From the NCBI RefSeq assembly GCF_900092025.1, contig NZ_FLTX01000025.1, positions 88,447 through 152,446 of the forward strand: a stretch of 64,000 nt of DNA. The letters run 5' to 3'. Below the pieces are notes generated by a model that did no database searches, was not told where the DNA came from, and saw only the letters and a program-made list of their open reading frames with translations. This DNA comes from Xanthomonas bromi. Its GTDB lineage: Bacteria > Pseudomonadota > Gammaproteobacteria > Xanthomonadales > Xanthomonadaceae. Each line of letters begins with the position of its first letter. The stretch's first letter is position 1. The translations under genes were made by a program, and so were the position numbers. This document shows positions 18,085 through 29,409 of the stretch, one piece after another.

Positions 18085-18215
18085 CCTCGCCGATTGCGGG
18101 CTCCTTGGCGGCATGGATGCCGCCAAGGAGCCCCCATGGACGGGTTTACGGGGTGTCCCGCGAGCGGTAAGGGCAGCGCGCCCTCGACCGACCCAGCTTT
18201 AGCCCCGAGTTCCGA
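18085..18215 (-). repeat. Composite dyad repeat, copy B
   Basis: On the minus strand it reads GTCGGTCGAGGGCGCG, CCGCTCGCGGGACACCCC, AACCCGTCC and then the CTTGGCGGCATCCATGCCG palindrome. It matches copy C (53360-53480) closely over more than 100 bases. Confidence 0.75.
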
Positions 18216-18481
18216 ACCAACAACACGCGACTGGCAAACCCGCTGCGTCTGCCGTAAGACGAGCGCCAGCCAAGTGATGGGCCACGCTGACCGGCCACCG
18301 ATCTCCCCCACGTGATCTGCCCCCCGTTTCAGCCGCTGCCACCGCTGATCTGCCGCTGGCAAACCGTCAACGCGGACCAAGCCAAGCCGCTGTGGTGGTG
18401 TCCATCGGCTTTCGGATGAACCGTCCGGCGCCTTCACTGCGCGTGATCCAGCGCACAGCCGGCAAAAATCCGGCGCGACTT

Positions 18482-18497
18482 TGGCACGGCACGTGCA
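18482..18497 (+). promoter_or_regulatory. Sigma-54 promoter of flgGHIJKL
   Basis: TGGCAC-GGCAC-GTGCA keeps GG and GC 10 bases apart, 53 bases before flgG. The -12 box has G in place of the first T. It makes flgG-flgL a separate transcription unit. Confidence 0.8.
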
Positions 18498-18549
18498 TAT
18501 ACCCAGCCGTGCCCGGAACACATCCCCGGGTCTAACGAGGAATCGGGTC

Positions 18550-19335
18550 ATGAATCAGGCTTTGTGGGTCGCCAAAACCGGACTGGATGCGCAGCAGACG
18601 CGCATGTCGGTCATTTCCAACAACCTGGCCAATACCAATACCACCGGCTTCAAGCGCGACCGTGCCGCGTTCGAAGACCTGTTGTACCAACAAGTGCGTG
18701 CGCCCGGCGGTTCCACCTCCGCGCAGACGCAGCTTCCCACCGGCCTGCAGTTGGGCACCGGCGTGCGCGTGGTGTCCACGTTCAAGGGCTTCGACCAGGG
18801 CAGCCAGCAGCAGACCGGCCGCGCGCTCGACGTGATGGTCAACGGCCGCGGCTTCTTCGAAGTGCAGATGCCCGACGGCACCTCCGCCTACACCCGCGAC
18901 GGCACCTTCCAGATCAACGCCCAGGGCCAACTGGTCACCAACAGCGGCTACCCGCTGCAGCCGGGCATCCAGGTGCCGGAAGGCGCGCAGTCGCTGACCA
19001 TCGGCAACGACGGCACCATCAGCGTCACCCTGGCCGGCCAGGCCGCCGCGCAGGAAATCGGCGCGCTCACGCTCACCGACTTCATCAACCCCTCGGGCCT
19101 GCAGGCCAAGGGCGAAAACCTGTTCGTCGAAACCACCGCCTCCGGCCCCGCACAGAACGGCACCCCTGGCCTCAACGGCCTGGGCAACACCGTGCAGGGC
19201 GCGCTGGAAGGCAGCAACGTCAATACGGTGGAAGAACTGGTGAGCATGATCGAGACGCAGCGCGCCTATGAAATGAATGCCAAGGCCATCTCCACCACCG
19301 ACTCGATGCTCGGTTACTTGAACAACAACGTCTGA
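18550..19335 (+). CDS. flgG: Distal rod protein FlgG
   Basis: A 261-residue distal-rod subunit with MNQALWVAKTGLDAQQTRM, NNLANTNTTGFKRDRA at the N-terminus, the FlgG-type QLGTGVRV and C-terminal NVNTVEELVSMIETQRAYEMN. It forms the drive shaft through the P and L rings. The start at ATG 18550 is 53 bases after its own sigma-54 site, with an AACGAGG ribosome-binding site. It opens flgG-H-I-J-K-L. Confidence 0.96.
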   Translation: MNQALWVAKTGLDAQQTRMSVISNNLANTNTTGFKRDRAAFEDLLYQQVRAPGGSTSAQTQLPTGLQLGTGVRVVSTFKGFDQGSQQQTGRALDVMVNGRGFFEVQMPDGTSAYTRDGTFQINAQGQLVTNSGYPLQPGIQVPEGAQSLTIGNDGTISVTLAGQAAAQEIGALTLTDFINPSGLQAKGENLFVETTASGPAQNGTPGLNGLGNTVQGALEGSNVNTVEELVSMIETQRAYEMNAKAISTTDSMLGYLNNNV

Positions 19336-19373
19336 TCGGCTCGCCGCCCGTCGCCCTCTCAGGAATCAACGCC

Positions 19374-21195
<1,822 letters not shown>

Positions 21196-21196
21196 C

Positions 21197-22375
21197 ATGC
21201 GTATCGCAGCCTCGCCCATTGATCTCAACCCGAGCACCAAGGCCGATCCCGCAAAGATCGACAAGGTCTCCCGTCAGCTCGAAGGTCAGTTCGCGCAGAT
21301 GCTGGTCAAGAGCATGCGCGACGCGAGCTCCGGCGACCCGATGTTTCCGGGCGAAAACCAGATGTTCCGCGAAATGTACGACCAGCAGATGGCCAAGGCG
21401 TTGACCGAGGGCAAGGGCTTGGGCCTGTCGGCGATGATCTCCAAGCAGCTGAGCGGCGACACCGGCGGCCCGGCCTTGAACACCTCGTTGAACACCGCCG
21501 ACGCGGCCAAGGCGTATTCCTTGGTTGCCGGCAAGCGCGATGCCTCGTTGCCGCTGCCTGCCCGCGATGGTGCGGCCACCGGCATCACGACCAGCAGCGT
21601 TGCGAAAGCAGCCCTGGGCGCAGGCAATCTGAGCGGCATCGGCATGAGCCAGGTGCTGGATCTGATCGCCGGGCGCAGCGGCGGTGGCGAATCCGGCAGC
21701 GACGATGCCGCCGCACTGAGCTGGCCGTCGGCCAACGACCGCTGGGCCGATGTAGCCGCCAGCGACGCGGCCGATGCCAATGCCGCCGTCAACGCGAGCG
21801 CCGCCAGCAGCGCAGTTGCCAGCCTGGGGGAACGCACCCCGGAAGGCTTTGTCGCCAAGATCTGGACGCATGCGCAGAAAGCCGCCCGCGAATTGGGCGT
21901 GGACCCGCGCGCACTGGTCGCGCAGGCCGCACTGGAAACCGGCTGGGGCCGGCGCGGCATCGGCAACGGTGGCGATTCCAACAACCTGTTCGGCATCAAG
22001 GCCACCGGCTGGAGCGGCGACAAAGTCACCACCGGCACCCACGAATACGTCAACGGCGTCAAAACCACCGAAACCGCCGATTTCCGCGCCTATGGCTCGG
22101 CCGAGGAGAGCTTTGCCGACTACGTGCGCCTGCTGAAGAACAACAGCCGCTATCAGGGCGCGCTGCAGGCCGGCACCGATATCCGCGGTTTTGCACGCGG
22201 CTTGCAACAGGCTGGGTACGCCACCGATCCGGGCTACGCAGCCAAAATCGCGGCGATCGCCCACGGTCCGACCATCGACCGTGCGGTGGCCGCCATTGGC
22301 AACGCGGCGGCCGATCTGTCCAACCGCTATGCCAGTACCGCCGAGCCGGCCGGGCTCGGCACCATCCGTCGCTGA
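21197..22375 (+). CDS. flgJ: Rod cap and peptidoglycan hydrolase FlgJ
   Basis: A 392-residue bifunctional protein. The N-terminal rod-cap domain (about 1-100) has QLEGQFAQMLVKSMRDAS and MFREMYDQQMAK. A linker of about 100 residues is variable. The C-terminal glucosaminidase-type domain (about 215-365) has KIWTHAQKAARELGVDPRAL, AALETGWGRRGIG and NLFGIKA, which opens the cell wall for the rod. The two-domain form is typical of beta- and gamma-proteobacteria. Confidence 0.95.
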   Translation: MRIAASPIDLNPSTKADPAKIDKVSRQLEGQFAQMLVKSMRDASSGDPMFPGENQMFREMYDQQMAKALTEGKGLGLSAMISKQLSGDTGGPALNTSLNTADAAKAYSLVAGKRDASLPLPARDGAATGITTSSVAKAALGAGNLSGIGMSQVLDLIAGRSGGGESGSDDAAALSWPSANDRWADVAASDAADANAAVNASAASSAVASLGERTPEGFVAKIWTHAQKAARELGVDPRALVAQAALETGWGRRGIGNGGDSNNLFGIKATGWSGDKVTTGTHEYVNGVKTTETADFRAYGSAEESFADYVRLLKNNSRYQGALQAGTDIRGFARGLQQAGYATDPGYAAKIAAIAHGPTIDRAVAAIGNAAADLSNRYASTAEPAGLGTIRR

Positions 22376-22386
22376 GGTAAACGCCC

Positions 22387-24261
22387 ATGTCCATCATGTC
22401 CACCGGGACCAGCGCGCTGATCGCCTTCCAACGGGCGTTGTCGACCGTTAGCCATAACGTCGCCAACATCAATACCGAAGGCTACAGCCGCCAACGTGTG
22501 GAATTCGCAACGCGCACGCCCACCGACATGGGCTACGCGTTCGTGGGCAATGGCGCCAAGATCACCGATGTAGGCCGGGTGGCCGACCAGCTGGCCATCT
22601 CGCGCCTGCTCGACAGCGGCGGCGAACTGTCGCGGCTGCAACAGCTGTCGTCGCTGTCCAACCGCGTGGACGCGCTGTATTCCAACACTGCCACCAATGT
22701 CGCCGGGCTGTGGTCGAACTTCTTCGACTCCACCAGCGCGGTGTCGTCCAATGCCTCCTCCACCGCCGAGCGCCAGAGCATGCTCGACAGCGGCAATTCG
22801 CTGGCCACGCGCTTCAAGCAGCTCAACGGGCAGATGGACAGCCTGAGCAATGAGGTCAACAGTGGATTGACGTCCTCGGTGGACGAAGTCAACCGTTTGA
22901 CGCAGCAGATCGCCAAGATCAACGGCACCATCGGCAACAACGCGGCCAACGCGGCGCCGGACATGCTCGACCAGCGCGACGCGCTGGTGAGCAAGTTGGT
23001 GGGTTACACCGGCGGCACTGCGGTGATACAGGACGGCGGCTTCATGAATGTCTTCACCGCCGGCGGTCAGGCGCTGGTGGTCGGTACCACCTCCTCGAAA
23101 CTCACCACCGTCGCCGACCCGTACCAGCCGACCAAGCTGCAGGTGGCGATGCAGACCCAGGGGCAGAACGTCAGCCTCAGCGCCAGCTCGTTGGGCGGCC
23201 AGATCGGCGGTCTGCTGGAATTCCGCAGCAGCGTACTGGAGCCGACCCAGGCCGAACTCGGCCGCTTGGCAGTCGGCATGGCCAGCACCTTCAATGCCGG
23301 CCACAGCCAGGGCATGGACCTGTATGGCGCAATGGGCGGCAACTTCTTCAATATCGGCTCGCCCATCACCGCCGCCAACCCCAAGAACACCGGCAGCGCA
23401 GCGCTGAGCGCCAGCTTCAGCAACATGTCGGCGGTCGATGGGCAGAACGTCACGCTGAGCTTCGATGGCGGCGTGTGGAAGGCCACCAGTGCGAGTACCG
23501 GCTCTGTAATCCCGATGACCGGCACCGGCACCCCGGCCAACCCGCTGGTGCTCAATGGCGTCAGCATGGTGGTGGGCGGCACGCCAGCCAACGGCGACAA
23601 GTTCCTGCTGCAGCCCACTGCCGGGCTGGCCGGCACCTTGTCTGTCGCCATCACCGACCCCTCGCGCATTGCCGCGGCCACTCCCGTCAAGGCCACCGCA
23701 ACGGTCGCCAACCTGGGCAGTGGCAAGATCAGCGACGTCAAGGTCAACAATGCGCAGAATCCGGCGCTACTGACGCCGTCGTCGATCGACTTCATCGACG
23801 CCAACCAGTACACCATCGACGGCACCGGCCCGTTCGCCTACACCCCCGGTCAGACCATCAGCGCCAATGGCTGGAGCTTCAATCTGGACGGCGCGCCCAA
23901 GGCCGGCGACACCTTCGGCGTCGGCCCGATGAGCGCCGGCTCCAGCGACAACGGCAATGCCAAATTGCTGGCCAAGATCGACGACGCCAAGGCGCTCAGC
24001 GGTGGCACGGTCACGCTCAACGGCGCGCTGTCGGGACTGACCACCTCGGTGGGCTCGGCCGCGCGCGCCGCCGGCTATGCGTCGGACGCGCAGAAGGTGA
24101 TCAACGACCAGGCGCAGGCCAGCCGCGACTCGATTTCCGGCGTCAACCTCGACGAGGAAGCCGCCAACATGCTGAAACTGCAGCAGGCCTATCAGGCCGC
24201 CGCACAGATGATCTCCACCGCCGACACCGTCTTCCAAGCCATCCTGGGTGCCGTACGCTGA
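22387..24261 (+). CDS. flgK: Hook-filament junction protein FlgK (HAP1)
   Basis: A 624-residue junction protein with LIAFQRALSTVSHNVANINTEGYSRQRVEF-type N-terminus and the C-terminal signature GVNLDEEAANMLKLQQAYQA. It replaces the FlgD cap and joins hook to filament; FlgN is its chaperone. The start is ATG 22387, with TGAGGTAA upstream. The stop overlaps flgL as ATGA. Confidence 0.96.
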   Translation: MSIMSTGTSALIAFQRALSTVSHNVANINTEGYSRQRVEFATRTPTDMGYAFVGNGAKITDVGRVADQLAISRLLDSGGELSRLQQLSSLSNRVDALYSNTATNVAGLWSNFFDSTSAVSSNASSTAERQSMLDSGNSLATRFKQLNGQMDSLSNEVNSGLTSSVDEVNRLTQQIAKINGTIGNNAANAAPDMLDQRDALVSKLVGYTGGTAVIQDGGFMNVFTAGGQALVVGTTSSKLTTVADPYQPTKLQVAMQTQGQNVSLSASSLGGQIGGLLEFRSSVLEPTQAELGRLAVGMASTFNAGHSQGMDLYGAMGGNFFNIGSPITAANPKNTGSAALSASFSNMSAVDGQNVTLSFDGGVWKATSASTGSVIPMTGTGTPANPLVLNGVSMVVGGTPANGDKFLLQPTAGLAGTLSVAITDPSRIAAATPVKATATVANLGSGKISDVKVNNAQNPALLTPSSIDFIDANQYTIDGTGPFAYTPGQTISANGWSFNLDGAPKAGDTFGVGPMSAGSSDNGNAKLLAKIDDAKALSGGTVTLNGALSGLTTSVGSAARAAGYASDAQKVINDQAQASRDSISGVNLDEEAANMLKLQQAYQAAAQMISTADTVFQAILGAVR

Positions 24262-25466
24262 TGACCGACCGTATCTCCACCAGCATGATGTACAGCCAGT
24301 CGGTCGCCTCGATGGGCGCCAAGCAGTCGCGGCTGAACCAGATCGAATCGCAGCTCGCCAGCGGGCAGCGCCTGGTCACCGCCAAGGACGACCCGGTTGC
24401 GGCCGGCACCGCGGTGGGCCTGGATCGCGCCCTGGCGGCAATCACCCGGTTCGGCGAAAACGCCAACAACGTGCAGAACCGGCTGGGTCTGCAGGAAAAC
24501 GTCCTCGCGCGCGCCGGCGATGCCATGGCGCGCGTCAATGAGCTGACGATCCAGGCCAACAGTTCCGCGCTCGCCCCCGACGACCGCAAGGCCATCGCCT
24601 CGGAACTGAGTTCGCTGCGCGACAGCATGGTGAGCCTGGCCAACAGCACCGACGGCACCGGGCGCTATCTGTTCGGCGGCACCGCCGACGGCAGTGCGCC
24701 ATTCATCAAGAGCACTGGCGGGGTCACCTACAACGGCGACCAGACCCAGAAGCAGGTCGAAGTGGCGCCGGACACCTTCGTCAGCGACACCCTGCCCGGC
24801 AGCGAAATTTTCATGCGCATCCGCACCGGCGACGGCACCGTGGATGCGCACGCCAACACCGCCAACACCGGGACCGGGCTGCTGCTGGATTTCAGCCGCG
24901 ATGCCAGCACTGGCAGTTGGAACGGCAGCAGCTACAGCGTGCAATTCACCGCCGCCAACACCTATGAAGTGCGCGACAGCACCAATGCGGTGGTCGGCAC
25001 CGGCACCTATAAAGATGGCGAAGACATCAACGCGGCCGGCGTGCGCATGCGCATCAGCGGCGCGCCGGCGGTGGGCGACAGTTTCCAGATCGGTGCCTCC
25101 GGCACCAAGGACGTGTTCTCCACCATCGACGACCTGGTCGGCGCGCTGAATTCGGACGCGCTGACCCCGCCGCAGAAATCATCGATGATCAACACCTTGC
25201 AGTCGTCCATGCGCGACATCGCGCAGGCGTCTTCGAAGATGATCGATGCGCGCGCCTCCGGTGGCGCGCAGTTGTCGGCGATCAACAACGCCAACTCCTT
25301 GCTCGAATCCAACGAAGTCACGCTCAAGACCACCCTGTCGTCGATCCGCGATCTGGATTACGCCTCGGCCATTGGGCAGTACCAACTCGAGAAGGCCTCG
25401 TTGCAGGCCGCTCAAACGATTTTTCAGCAGATGCAGTCGTCGTCGTTGTTCAACCTGATCCGCTGA
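24261..25466 (+). CDS. flgL: Hook-filament junction protein FlgL (HAP3)
   Basis: A 401-residue flagellin-like junction protein: N-terminus MTDRISTSMMYSQSVASMGA with LNQIESQLASGQRL, C-terminus IRDLDYASAIGQYQLEKASLQAAQTIFQQMQ. It sits between FlgK and the filament. Its ATG overlaps the flgK stop by one base, so the two are translationally coupled. Last gene of flgG-flgL; a hairpin follows. Confidence 0.96.
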   Translation: MTDRISTSMMYSQSVASMGAKQSRLNQIESQLASGQRLVTAKDDPVAAGTAVGLDRALAAITRFGENANNVQNRLGLQENVLARAGDAMARVNELTIQANSSALAPDDRKAIASELSSLRDSMVSLANSTDGTGRYLFGGTADGSAPFIKSTGGVTYNGDQTQKQVEVAPDTFVSDTLPGSEIFMRIRTGDGTVDAHANTANTGTGLLLDFSRDASTGSWNGSSYSVQFTAANTYEVRDSTNAVVGTGTYKDGEDINAAGVRMRISGAPAVGDSFQIGASGTKDVFSTIDDLVGALNSDALTPPQKSSMINTLQSSMRDIAQASSKMIDARASGGAQLSAINNANSLLESNEVTLKTTLSSIRDLDYASAIGQYQLEKASLQAAQTIFQQMQSSSLFNLIR

Positions 25467-25473
25467 TTTTGCC

Positions 25474-25503
25474 GCAGGAAAACTGGGTTTTCTTCGCTCC
25501 TGC
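25474..25503 (+). terminator. Hairpin after flgL
   Basis: GCAGGA (25474-25479) pairs with TCCTGC (25498-25503), with inner AAAAC/GTTTT pairing. There is no U tract, so it may stabilise the flgL 3' end rather than terminate transcription. Confidence 0.4.
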
Positions 25504-25559
25504 GTGCGGGCACTTGCGCAGGCGGACGGAGTTTATTTCTCGAAGAGTTATACCAACGC

Positions 25560-25586
25560 TAAAGATTGGCGGGGTGCTGCCGAATA
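25560..25586 (+). promoter_or_regulatory. FliA (sigma-28) promoter of fliC
   Basis: TAAAGATT, an 11-base spacer, then GCCGAATA. Strong match to the sigma-28 consensus. It leaves a leader of about 190 bases before fliC, A/T-richer than the surrounding genes. Confidence 0.9.
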
Positions 25587-25784
25587 AACCAAACCCCTTG
25601 ATAAACAACGCTTACGCTTTTCGTCCTGACGCAGAAAAACAGTAAAAAATACTGAATTTCGCTAAAGGTTCCCGACGCAACGCCGTTATTCATCTCAGCA
25701 GCGGCAACGGCCAACTTGATGGCCCCCCTGCGGAGGCTCCGGGCAAGTCCCCCTTGCCGGAAAAATCGCTTAGGAGAAATCAAA

Positions 25785-26984
25785 ATGGCACAGGTAATCA
25801 ACACCAACGTAATGTCGCTGAACGCTCAGCGTAACCTCAACACCAACAGCTCCAGCCTGGCGCTGAGCATCCAGCAGCTGTCCTCGGGCAAGCGCATCAC
25901 CAGCTTCTCGGTCGATGCGGCCGGCGGCGCAATCGCCGAGCGCTTCACGACCCAGATCCGTGGCCTGGACGTCGCCTCGCGCAACGCCAACGACGGCATC
26001 TCGCTGTCCCAGACCGCTGAAGGCGCGATGCAGGAAATCGGCAACAACCTGCAGCGTATCCGCGAGCTGTCGGTGCAGTCGGCAAATGCGACCAACTCGT
26101 CCACCGACCGCGAAGCGCTGAACTCCGAAGTCAAGCAGCTGACCAGCGAAATCGACCGCGTCGCCAATCAGACCAGCTTCAACGGCACCAAGCTGCTCGA
26201 CGGCTCGTTCAGCGGCGCGCTGTTCCAGGTCGGTGCCGATGCTGGCCAGACCATCGGCATAAACAGCATCGCCGACGCCAACATCGATTCGCTGGGCAAG
26301 GCCAGCTTCGCTGCCGCCGTCTCCGGCGCCGGTGTGAGCGGCACCGCCACTGCCTCGGGTTCGGTCAGCGGCATCAGCCTGTCGTTCAATGACGCCAGCG
26401 GCTCGGCCAAGAGCGTCACCATCGCCGACGTCAAGGTCGGTGCCGGCGACACTGCGGCTGACGTGAACAAGAAGGTAGCCGCGGCGATCAACGACAAGCT
26501 GGACCAGACCGGCATGTACGCCTCGATCAAGACCGACGGTACGCTGCAGATCGAATCGCTGAAGGCTGGCCAGGATTTCACCTCGCTGTCGGCCGGTACC
26601 TCCAGCGCCGCTGGCATCACTGTCGGCGCCGGCATCACCACCGCCTCGGCCGCGTCCGGCTCGACCGCTTCGACCCTGGGCAGCCTGGATATCTCCACGT
26701 TCTCCGGCGCGCAGAAGGCCCTGGAAATCGTCGACAAGGCATTGACCACGGTCAACTCCTCGCGCGCCGACATGGGTGCGGTCCAGAACCGCTTCACCTC
26801 CACCATCGCCAACTTGAGCGCGACCTCGGAGAACCTGTCCGCATCACGTAGCCGCATCGCGGATACGGACTACGCCAAGACCACCGCAGAGCTGACCCGC
26901 ACGCAGATCCTGCAGCAGGCTGGTACCGCGATGCTGGCCCAGGCCAAGTCGGTTCCGCAGAACGTGCTGAGCCTGCTGCAGTAA
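25785..26984 (+). CDS. fliC: Flagellin FliC
   Basis: A 399-residue filament subunit. N-terminal D0/D1 begins [19 protein letters not shown]; the C-terminal D1/D0 ends [20 protein letters not shown] and [25 protein letters not shown]. Residues about 180-310 are the variable, Ser/Thr/Ala-rich surface domain, the usual site of O-glycosylation, in keeping with the glycan genes downstream. The flg22-equivalent region (30-51) has V43 where canonical flg22 has Asp. The start is ATG 25785 with TAGGAGAAAT upstream. FliA promoter at 25560-25586 and a strong terminator at 27023-27049. Confidence 0.97.
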   Translation: MAQVINTNVMSLNAQRNLNTNSSSLALSIQQLSSGKRITSFSVDAAGGAIAERFTTQIRGLDVASRNANDGISLSQTAEGAMQEIGNNLQRIRELSVQSANATNSSTDREALNSEVKQLTSEIDRVANQTSFNGTKLLDGSFSGALFQVGADAGQTIGINSIADANIDSLGKASFAAAVSGAGVSGTATASGSVSGISLSFNDASGSAKSVTIADVKVGAGDTAADVNKKVAAAINDKLDQTGMYASIKTDGTLQIESLKAGQDFTSLSAGTSSAAGITVGAGITTASAASGSTASTLGSLDISTFSGAQKALEIVDKALTTVNSSRADMGAVQNRFTSTIANLSATSENLSASRSRIADTDYAKTTAELTRTQILQQAGTAMLAQAKSVPQNVLSLLQ

Positions 26985-27022
26985 CTTGCCGCAGTCATCC
27001 AGCAACGCGTTGCAGCAAATCG

Positions 27023-27049
27023 AAAGCCCCTCTTCGGAGGGGCTTTTTT
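27023..27049 (+). terminator. Rho-independent terminator of fliC
   Basis: A 10-bp stem AAAGCCCCTC / GAGGGGCTTT with a TTCG tetraloop, followed by a T run, 39 bases after the fliC stop. Confidence 0.95.
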
Positions 27050-27137
27050 GTGGGTGCGGTTTTTTGACGCCGGTCGATTGGCGCGGCCGGCATGGAAGTT
27101 GCATCGGCTGAAGGTCAGCAAGACGCGTCGGCGCCAC

Positions 27138-27164
27138 TAAAGTCCTCCCGGATGCGGCCGATAC
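27138..27164 (+). promoter_or_regulatory. FliA (sigma-28) promoter of fliD
   Basis: TAAAGTCC, an 11-base spacer, then GCCGATAC, 55 bases before fliD. Correct spacing and a near-consensus -10. Confidence 0.88.
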
Positions 27165-27218
27165 CCGTCCTGTGATCCCATGCATCCGCTGTCCGGATGC
27201 CCAGACGAGGAATGCAAC

Positions 27219-28544
27219 ATGGCATCGTTGATCAGTACTTCTGCTTCAGGACTGGATATCCCCACCGTGGTGTCCACCCTGGTATCCCGTCAGCGGGATC
27301 CGGAGCAGGCGCGCATCAACAAGGCCGGCACCGCAGCGACCACCCAACTGTCGGCCATCAGCCAGATCAAGAGCAGCATGACCACGCTCAAGTCTGCGCT
27401 GGACAAGGTTGTCAGCAGCGCCGACACCAACGCCTACAAGGCCACGGTGCCGACCGATGCCGGTTTCACCGCCACCACCACCAGCTCGGCCGCGCCCGGT
27501 AACTATTCGGTGGAAGTGGTCTCGCTGGCGACTTCGCAAAAACTCGCCTCCGGCGCGTTCACCGCCGATGCCACGGTCGGCAGTGGCACGCTGACGATCG
27601 GCTACGGCGACAACAGCGTCACCGTCGACATCAGCGGCACCGACAAGCTCACCGACATCGCTGCCGCCATCAACAAGGCTGCTGGCGGCAAGGGCGTCAC
27701 GGCCAGCGTGGTGACCGCCAACGATGGCCAGCACCTGGTCTTCAATGCAGTGGATCCAGGCACCAAGGGAGCGTTGACCATCAGCGCCAGCGACCCCAGC
27801 CTGAGCAGCCTCACCTTCGGCGCCGGTGTCACCGGCGGCATGACACAGCAGGTGGCCGCTGCCGATGCGCTGGTGCGCGTGGATGGCTTCGAGCGCACTT
27901 CCAGCTCCAACACGATCAGCGACATCGTACCGGGCGTGGTGCTCAACCTGACCAAGGCCGCCGAAGGCACCAAGTTCAACCTGGGCATCGCCGCCGACAC
28001 CAGCGGCCTGAAGGGCAATCTCACCGCCTTCGCCGCCGCCTATAACACCGCCAATACCTTGCTGGCCAAGAGCAGCGCGTACGACACGGTCACCAAGACC
28101 GCCTCGGCACTGACCGGCGATGCGCTGGTGCGCGGCCTGCAGCAGCAGTTGCGTGGCCAGGTCAGCGGCAACGTCAACGAGCTCAAGTCGCTGGGCCTGA
28201 CCATCGACAAGGATGGCGTGATGAGCTTCGACGGCGCCAAGTTCGACACCGCCATCGCCTCCGACGGCGGCGCTGCCGCCGAGGTGCTCGGCAAGGACAG
28301 CAAGTTTGGCGCCGGCATGACCAAGCTGCTGGACAGCAACGTCAACGCCAACAACGGCACGTTGACCCTGCGCTCGGACAGCTTGAACAAGACCATCAAG
28401 GGCTACGAGTCGGACCTGGACGACCTCGATGCGCGCATGGAAAAACTCAGCGACCGCTACACCGCCCAGTTCAGCGCGATGGAAGCCATGATCAGCAAGC
28501 TGCAGGGCAGCACCAGCTCGCTTAGCAGCCTGCTCACAGGCTGA
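27219..28544 (+). CDS. fliD: Filament cap protein FliD (HAP2)
   Basis: A 441-residue cap protein with N-terminal SASGLDIPTVVSTLVSRQRDPEQAR and C-terminal DLDARMEKLSDRYTAQFSAMEAMISKLQ, both diagnostic. It caps the filament and folds exported flagellin. The start is ATG 27219, with ACGAGGA upstream. A longer in-frame start lacks the family N-terminus. It is transcribed from its own FliA site. Confidence 0.96.
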   Translation: MASLISTSASGLDIPTVVSTLVSRQRDPEQARINKAGTAATTQLSAISQIKSSMTTLKSALDKVVSSADTNAYKATVPTDAGFTATTTSSAAPGNYSVEVVSLATSQKLASGAFTADATVGSGTLTIGYGDNSVTVDISGTDKLTDIAAAINKAAGGKGVTASVVTANDGQHLVFNAVDPGTKGALTISASDPSLSSLTFGAGVTGGMTQQVAAADALVRVDGFERTSSSNTISDIVPGVVLNLTKAAEGTKFNLGIAADTSGLKGNLTAFAAAYNTANTLLAKSSAYDTVTKTASALTGDALVRGLQQQLRGQVSGNVNELKSLGLTIDKDGVMSFDGAKFDTAIASDGGAAAEVLGKDSKFGAGMTKLLDSNVNANNGTLTLRSDSLNKTIKGYESDLDDLDARMEKLSDRYTAQFSAMEAMISKLQGSTSSLSSLLTG

Positions 28545-28562
28545 TTTCCGTGATGCCGATCC

Positions 28563-28590
28563 TCAAGTCCCGCACGGGTGTTGCCGATAC
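28563..28590 (+). promoter_or_regulatory. Probable FliA promoter of fliS
   Basis: TCAAGTCC, a 12-base spacer, then GCCGATAC. The -10 is good; the -35 is weaker and the spacer is one base longer than ideal. It lies about 100 bases before fliS. Confidence 0.55.
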
Positions 28591-28693
28591 AAGAAGGGCC
28601 TATCGTGATTTCGGCCTTGCCTTCCGGCAGGAGCGTCGTCGCAGGAGCACAGCGCTCCGGACCAGCGAAGGTCAGCCCATTGAGGAGTCATCC

Positions 28694-29107
28694 ATGTACG
28701 GTTCCAATCGTCAATATGCCGAGCAATACCGCAAGGTCGGCGTGTCCACCAGCGTGACCGAAGCCGACCCGCACAAGCTGGTCTCGCTGCTGTTTGCCGG
28801 TGCCTGCCAGCGCATCCGTCTGGCCCAGGCTTGCCTTGTGCAGGGCGACCAGGCGCGCAAGGGCAAGGCCATTGGCGAAGCCTGCGCAATCGTCGGTCAC
28901 TTGAACGGCTCGCTCGATCACGAAGCCGGCGGCGAGATTGCGGGTAACCTCTCGGCCCTGTACGACTACGTCATGCAGCGCCTGACCGCCGCCAATCTGC
29001 ACAACGACGAGACTGCGTTGACCGAAGCGCTGGATTTGCTCAGCGAAATCGACTCGGCGTGGAACTCCATTCCCCCCGAACAACGCGGCCTTTCCGCCGT
29101 TTCGTGA
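28694..29107 (+). CDS. fliS: Flagellin export chaperone FliS
   Basis: A 137-residue four-helix chaperone: QYRKVGVSTSVTEADPHKLVSLLFAGACQRI and LYDYVMQRLTAANLHND are FliS signatures. It binds the C-terminus of FliC in the cytoplasm, preventing early polymerisation. The start at ATG 28694 follows TGAGGAG. Longer starts lack the conserved N-terminus. Confidence 0.95.
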   Translation: MYGSNRQYAEQYRKVGVSTSVTEADPHKLVSLLFAGACQRIRLAQACLVQGDQARKGKAIGEACAIVGHLNGSLDHEAGGEIAGNLSALYDYVMQRLTAANLHNDETALTEALDLLSEIDSAWNSIPPEQRGLSAVS

Positions 29108-29115
29108 GTCCTGCC

Positions 29116-29409
29116 ATGCATAGCGTGCAAAGCCTTCAAGCAGAAATCGCTGACCTCCGCCTGGCCATGGCGCAAGAGGAGTTCGAGGTGATGCCGCACA
29201 TGCTGGACAACCACGACCTGCACCTGCGCGAGTACGCGCAGCAGGTGGACATCCAGCAGGACCGCGACGCGCTGCAGGCCTTGCTGACCATGCATCAGGA
29301 TCTGATGCGGATGATGCGCGAGCGTCAGCGCAAGCTGTTGGAGCTGATCCGCGCACAGCGCACCTCTTCGTCGGCCAGCCGCGCCTACGCACGGGTCGGA
29401 CGGATCTGA
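29116..29409 (+). CDS. Small helical protein in the FliT position
   Basis: A 97-residue, wholly helical and charged protein with coiled-coil potential (LQAEIADLRLAMAQEEFEV; DLMRMMRERQRKLLELIRAQ). It occupies the place held by fliT (FliD chaperone) in other gamma-proteobacteria, directly between fliS and a PilZ-like gene, but sequence similarity to FliT is not evident by eye. It overlaps the next gene as ATGA. A FliT-like export chaperone role is inferred from context. Confidence 0.7.
   Translation: MHSVQSLQAEIADLRLAMAQEEFEVMPHMLDNHDLHLREYAQQVDIQQDRDALQALLTMHQDLMRMMRERQRKLLELIRAQRTSSSASRAYARVGRI

Larger units (their letters stand above)
17496..18481. other. Repeat-bearing gap splitting flgF from flgG
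   Basis: About 1 kb with no convincing gene. It carries two composite dyad repeats in opposite orientation (17780-17907 and 18085-18215). The rest lacks codon bias and protein features. Pairs of similar repeats also occupy the gap before fliE. Confidence 0.6.

Noticed and set aside
28550..28693. Longer N-terminus for FliS
   Set aside because: The extra 48 codons include the promoter-like region, and the ATG at 28694 has a strong ribosome-binding site and the family start.
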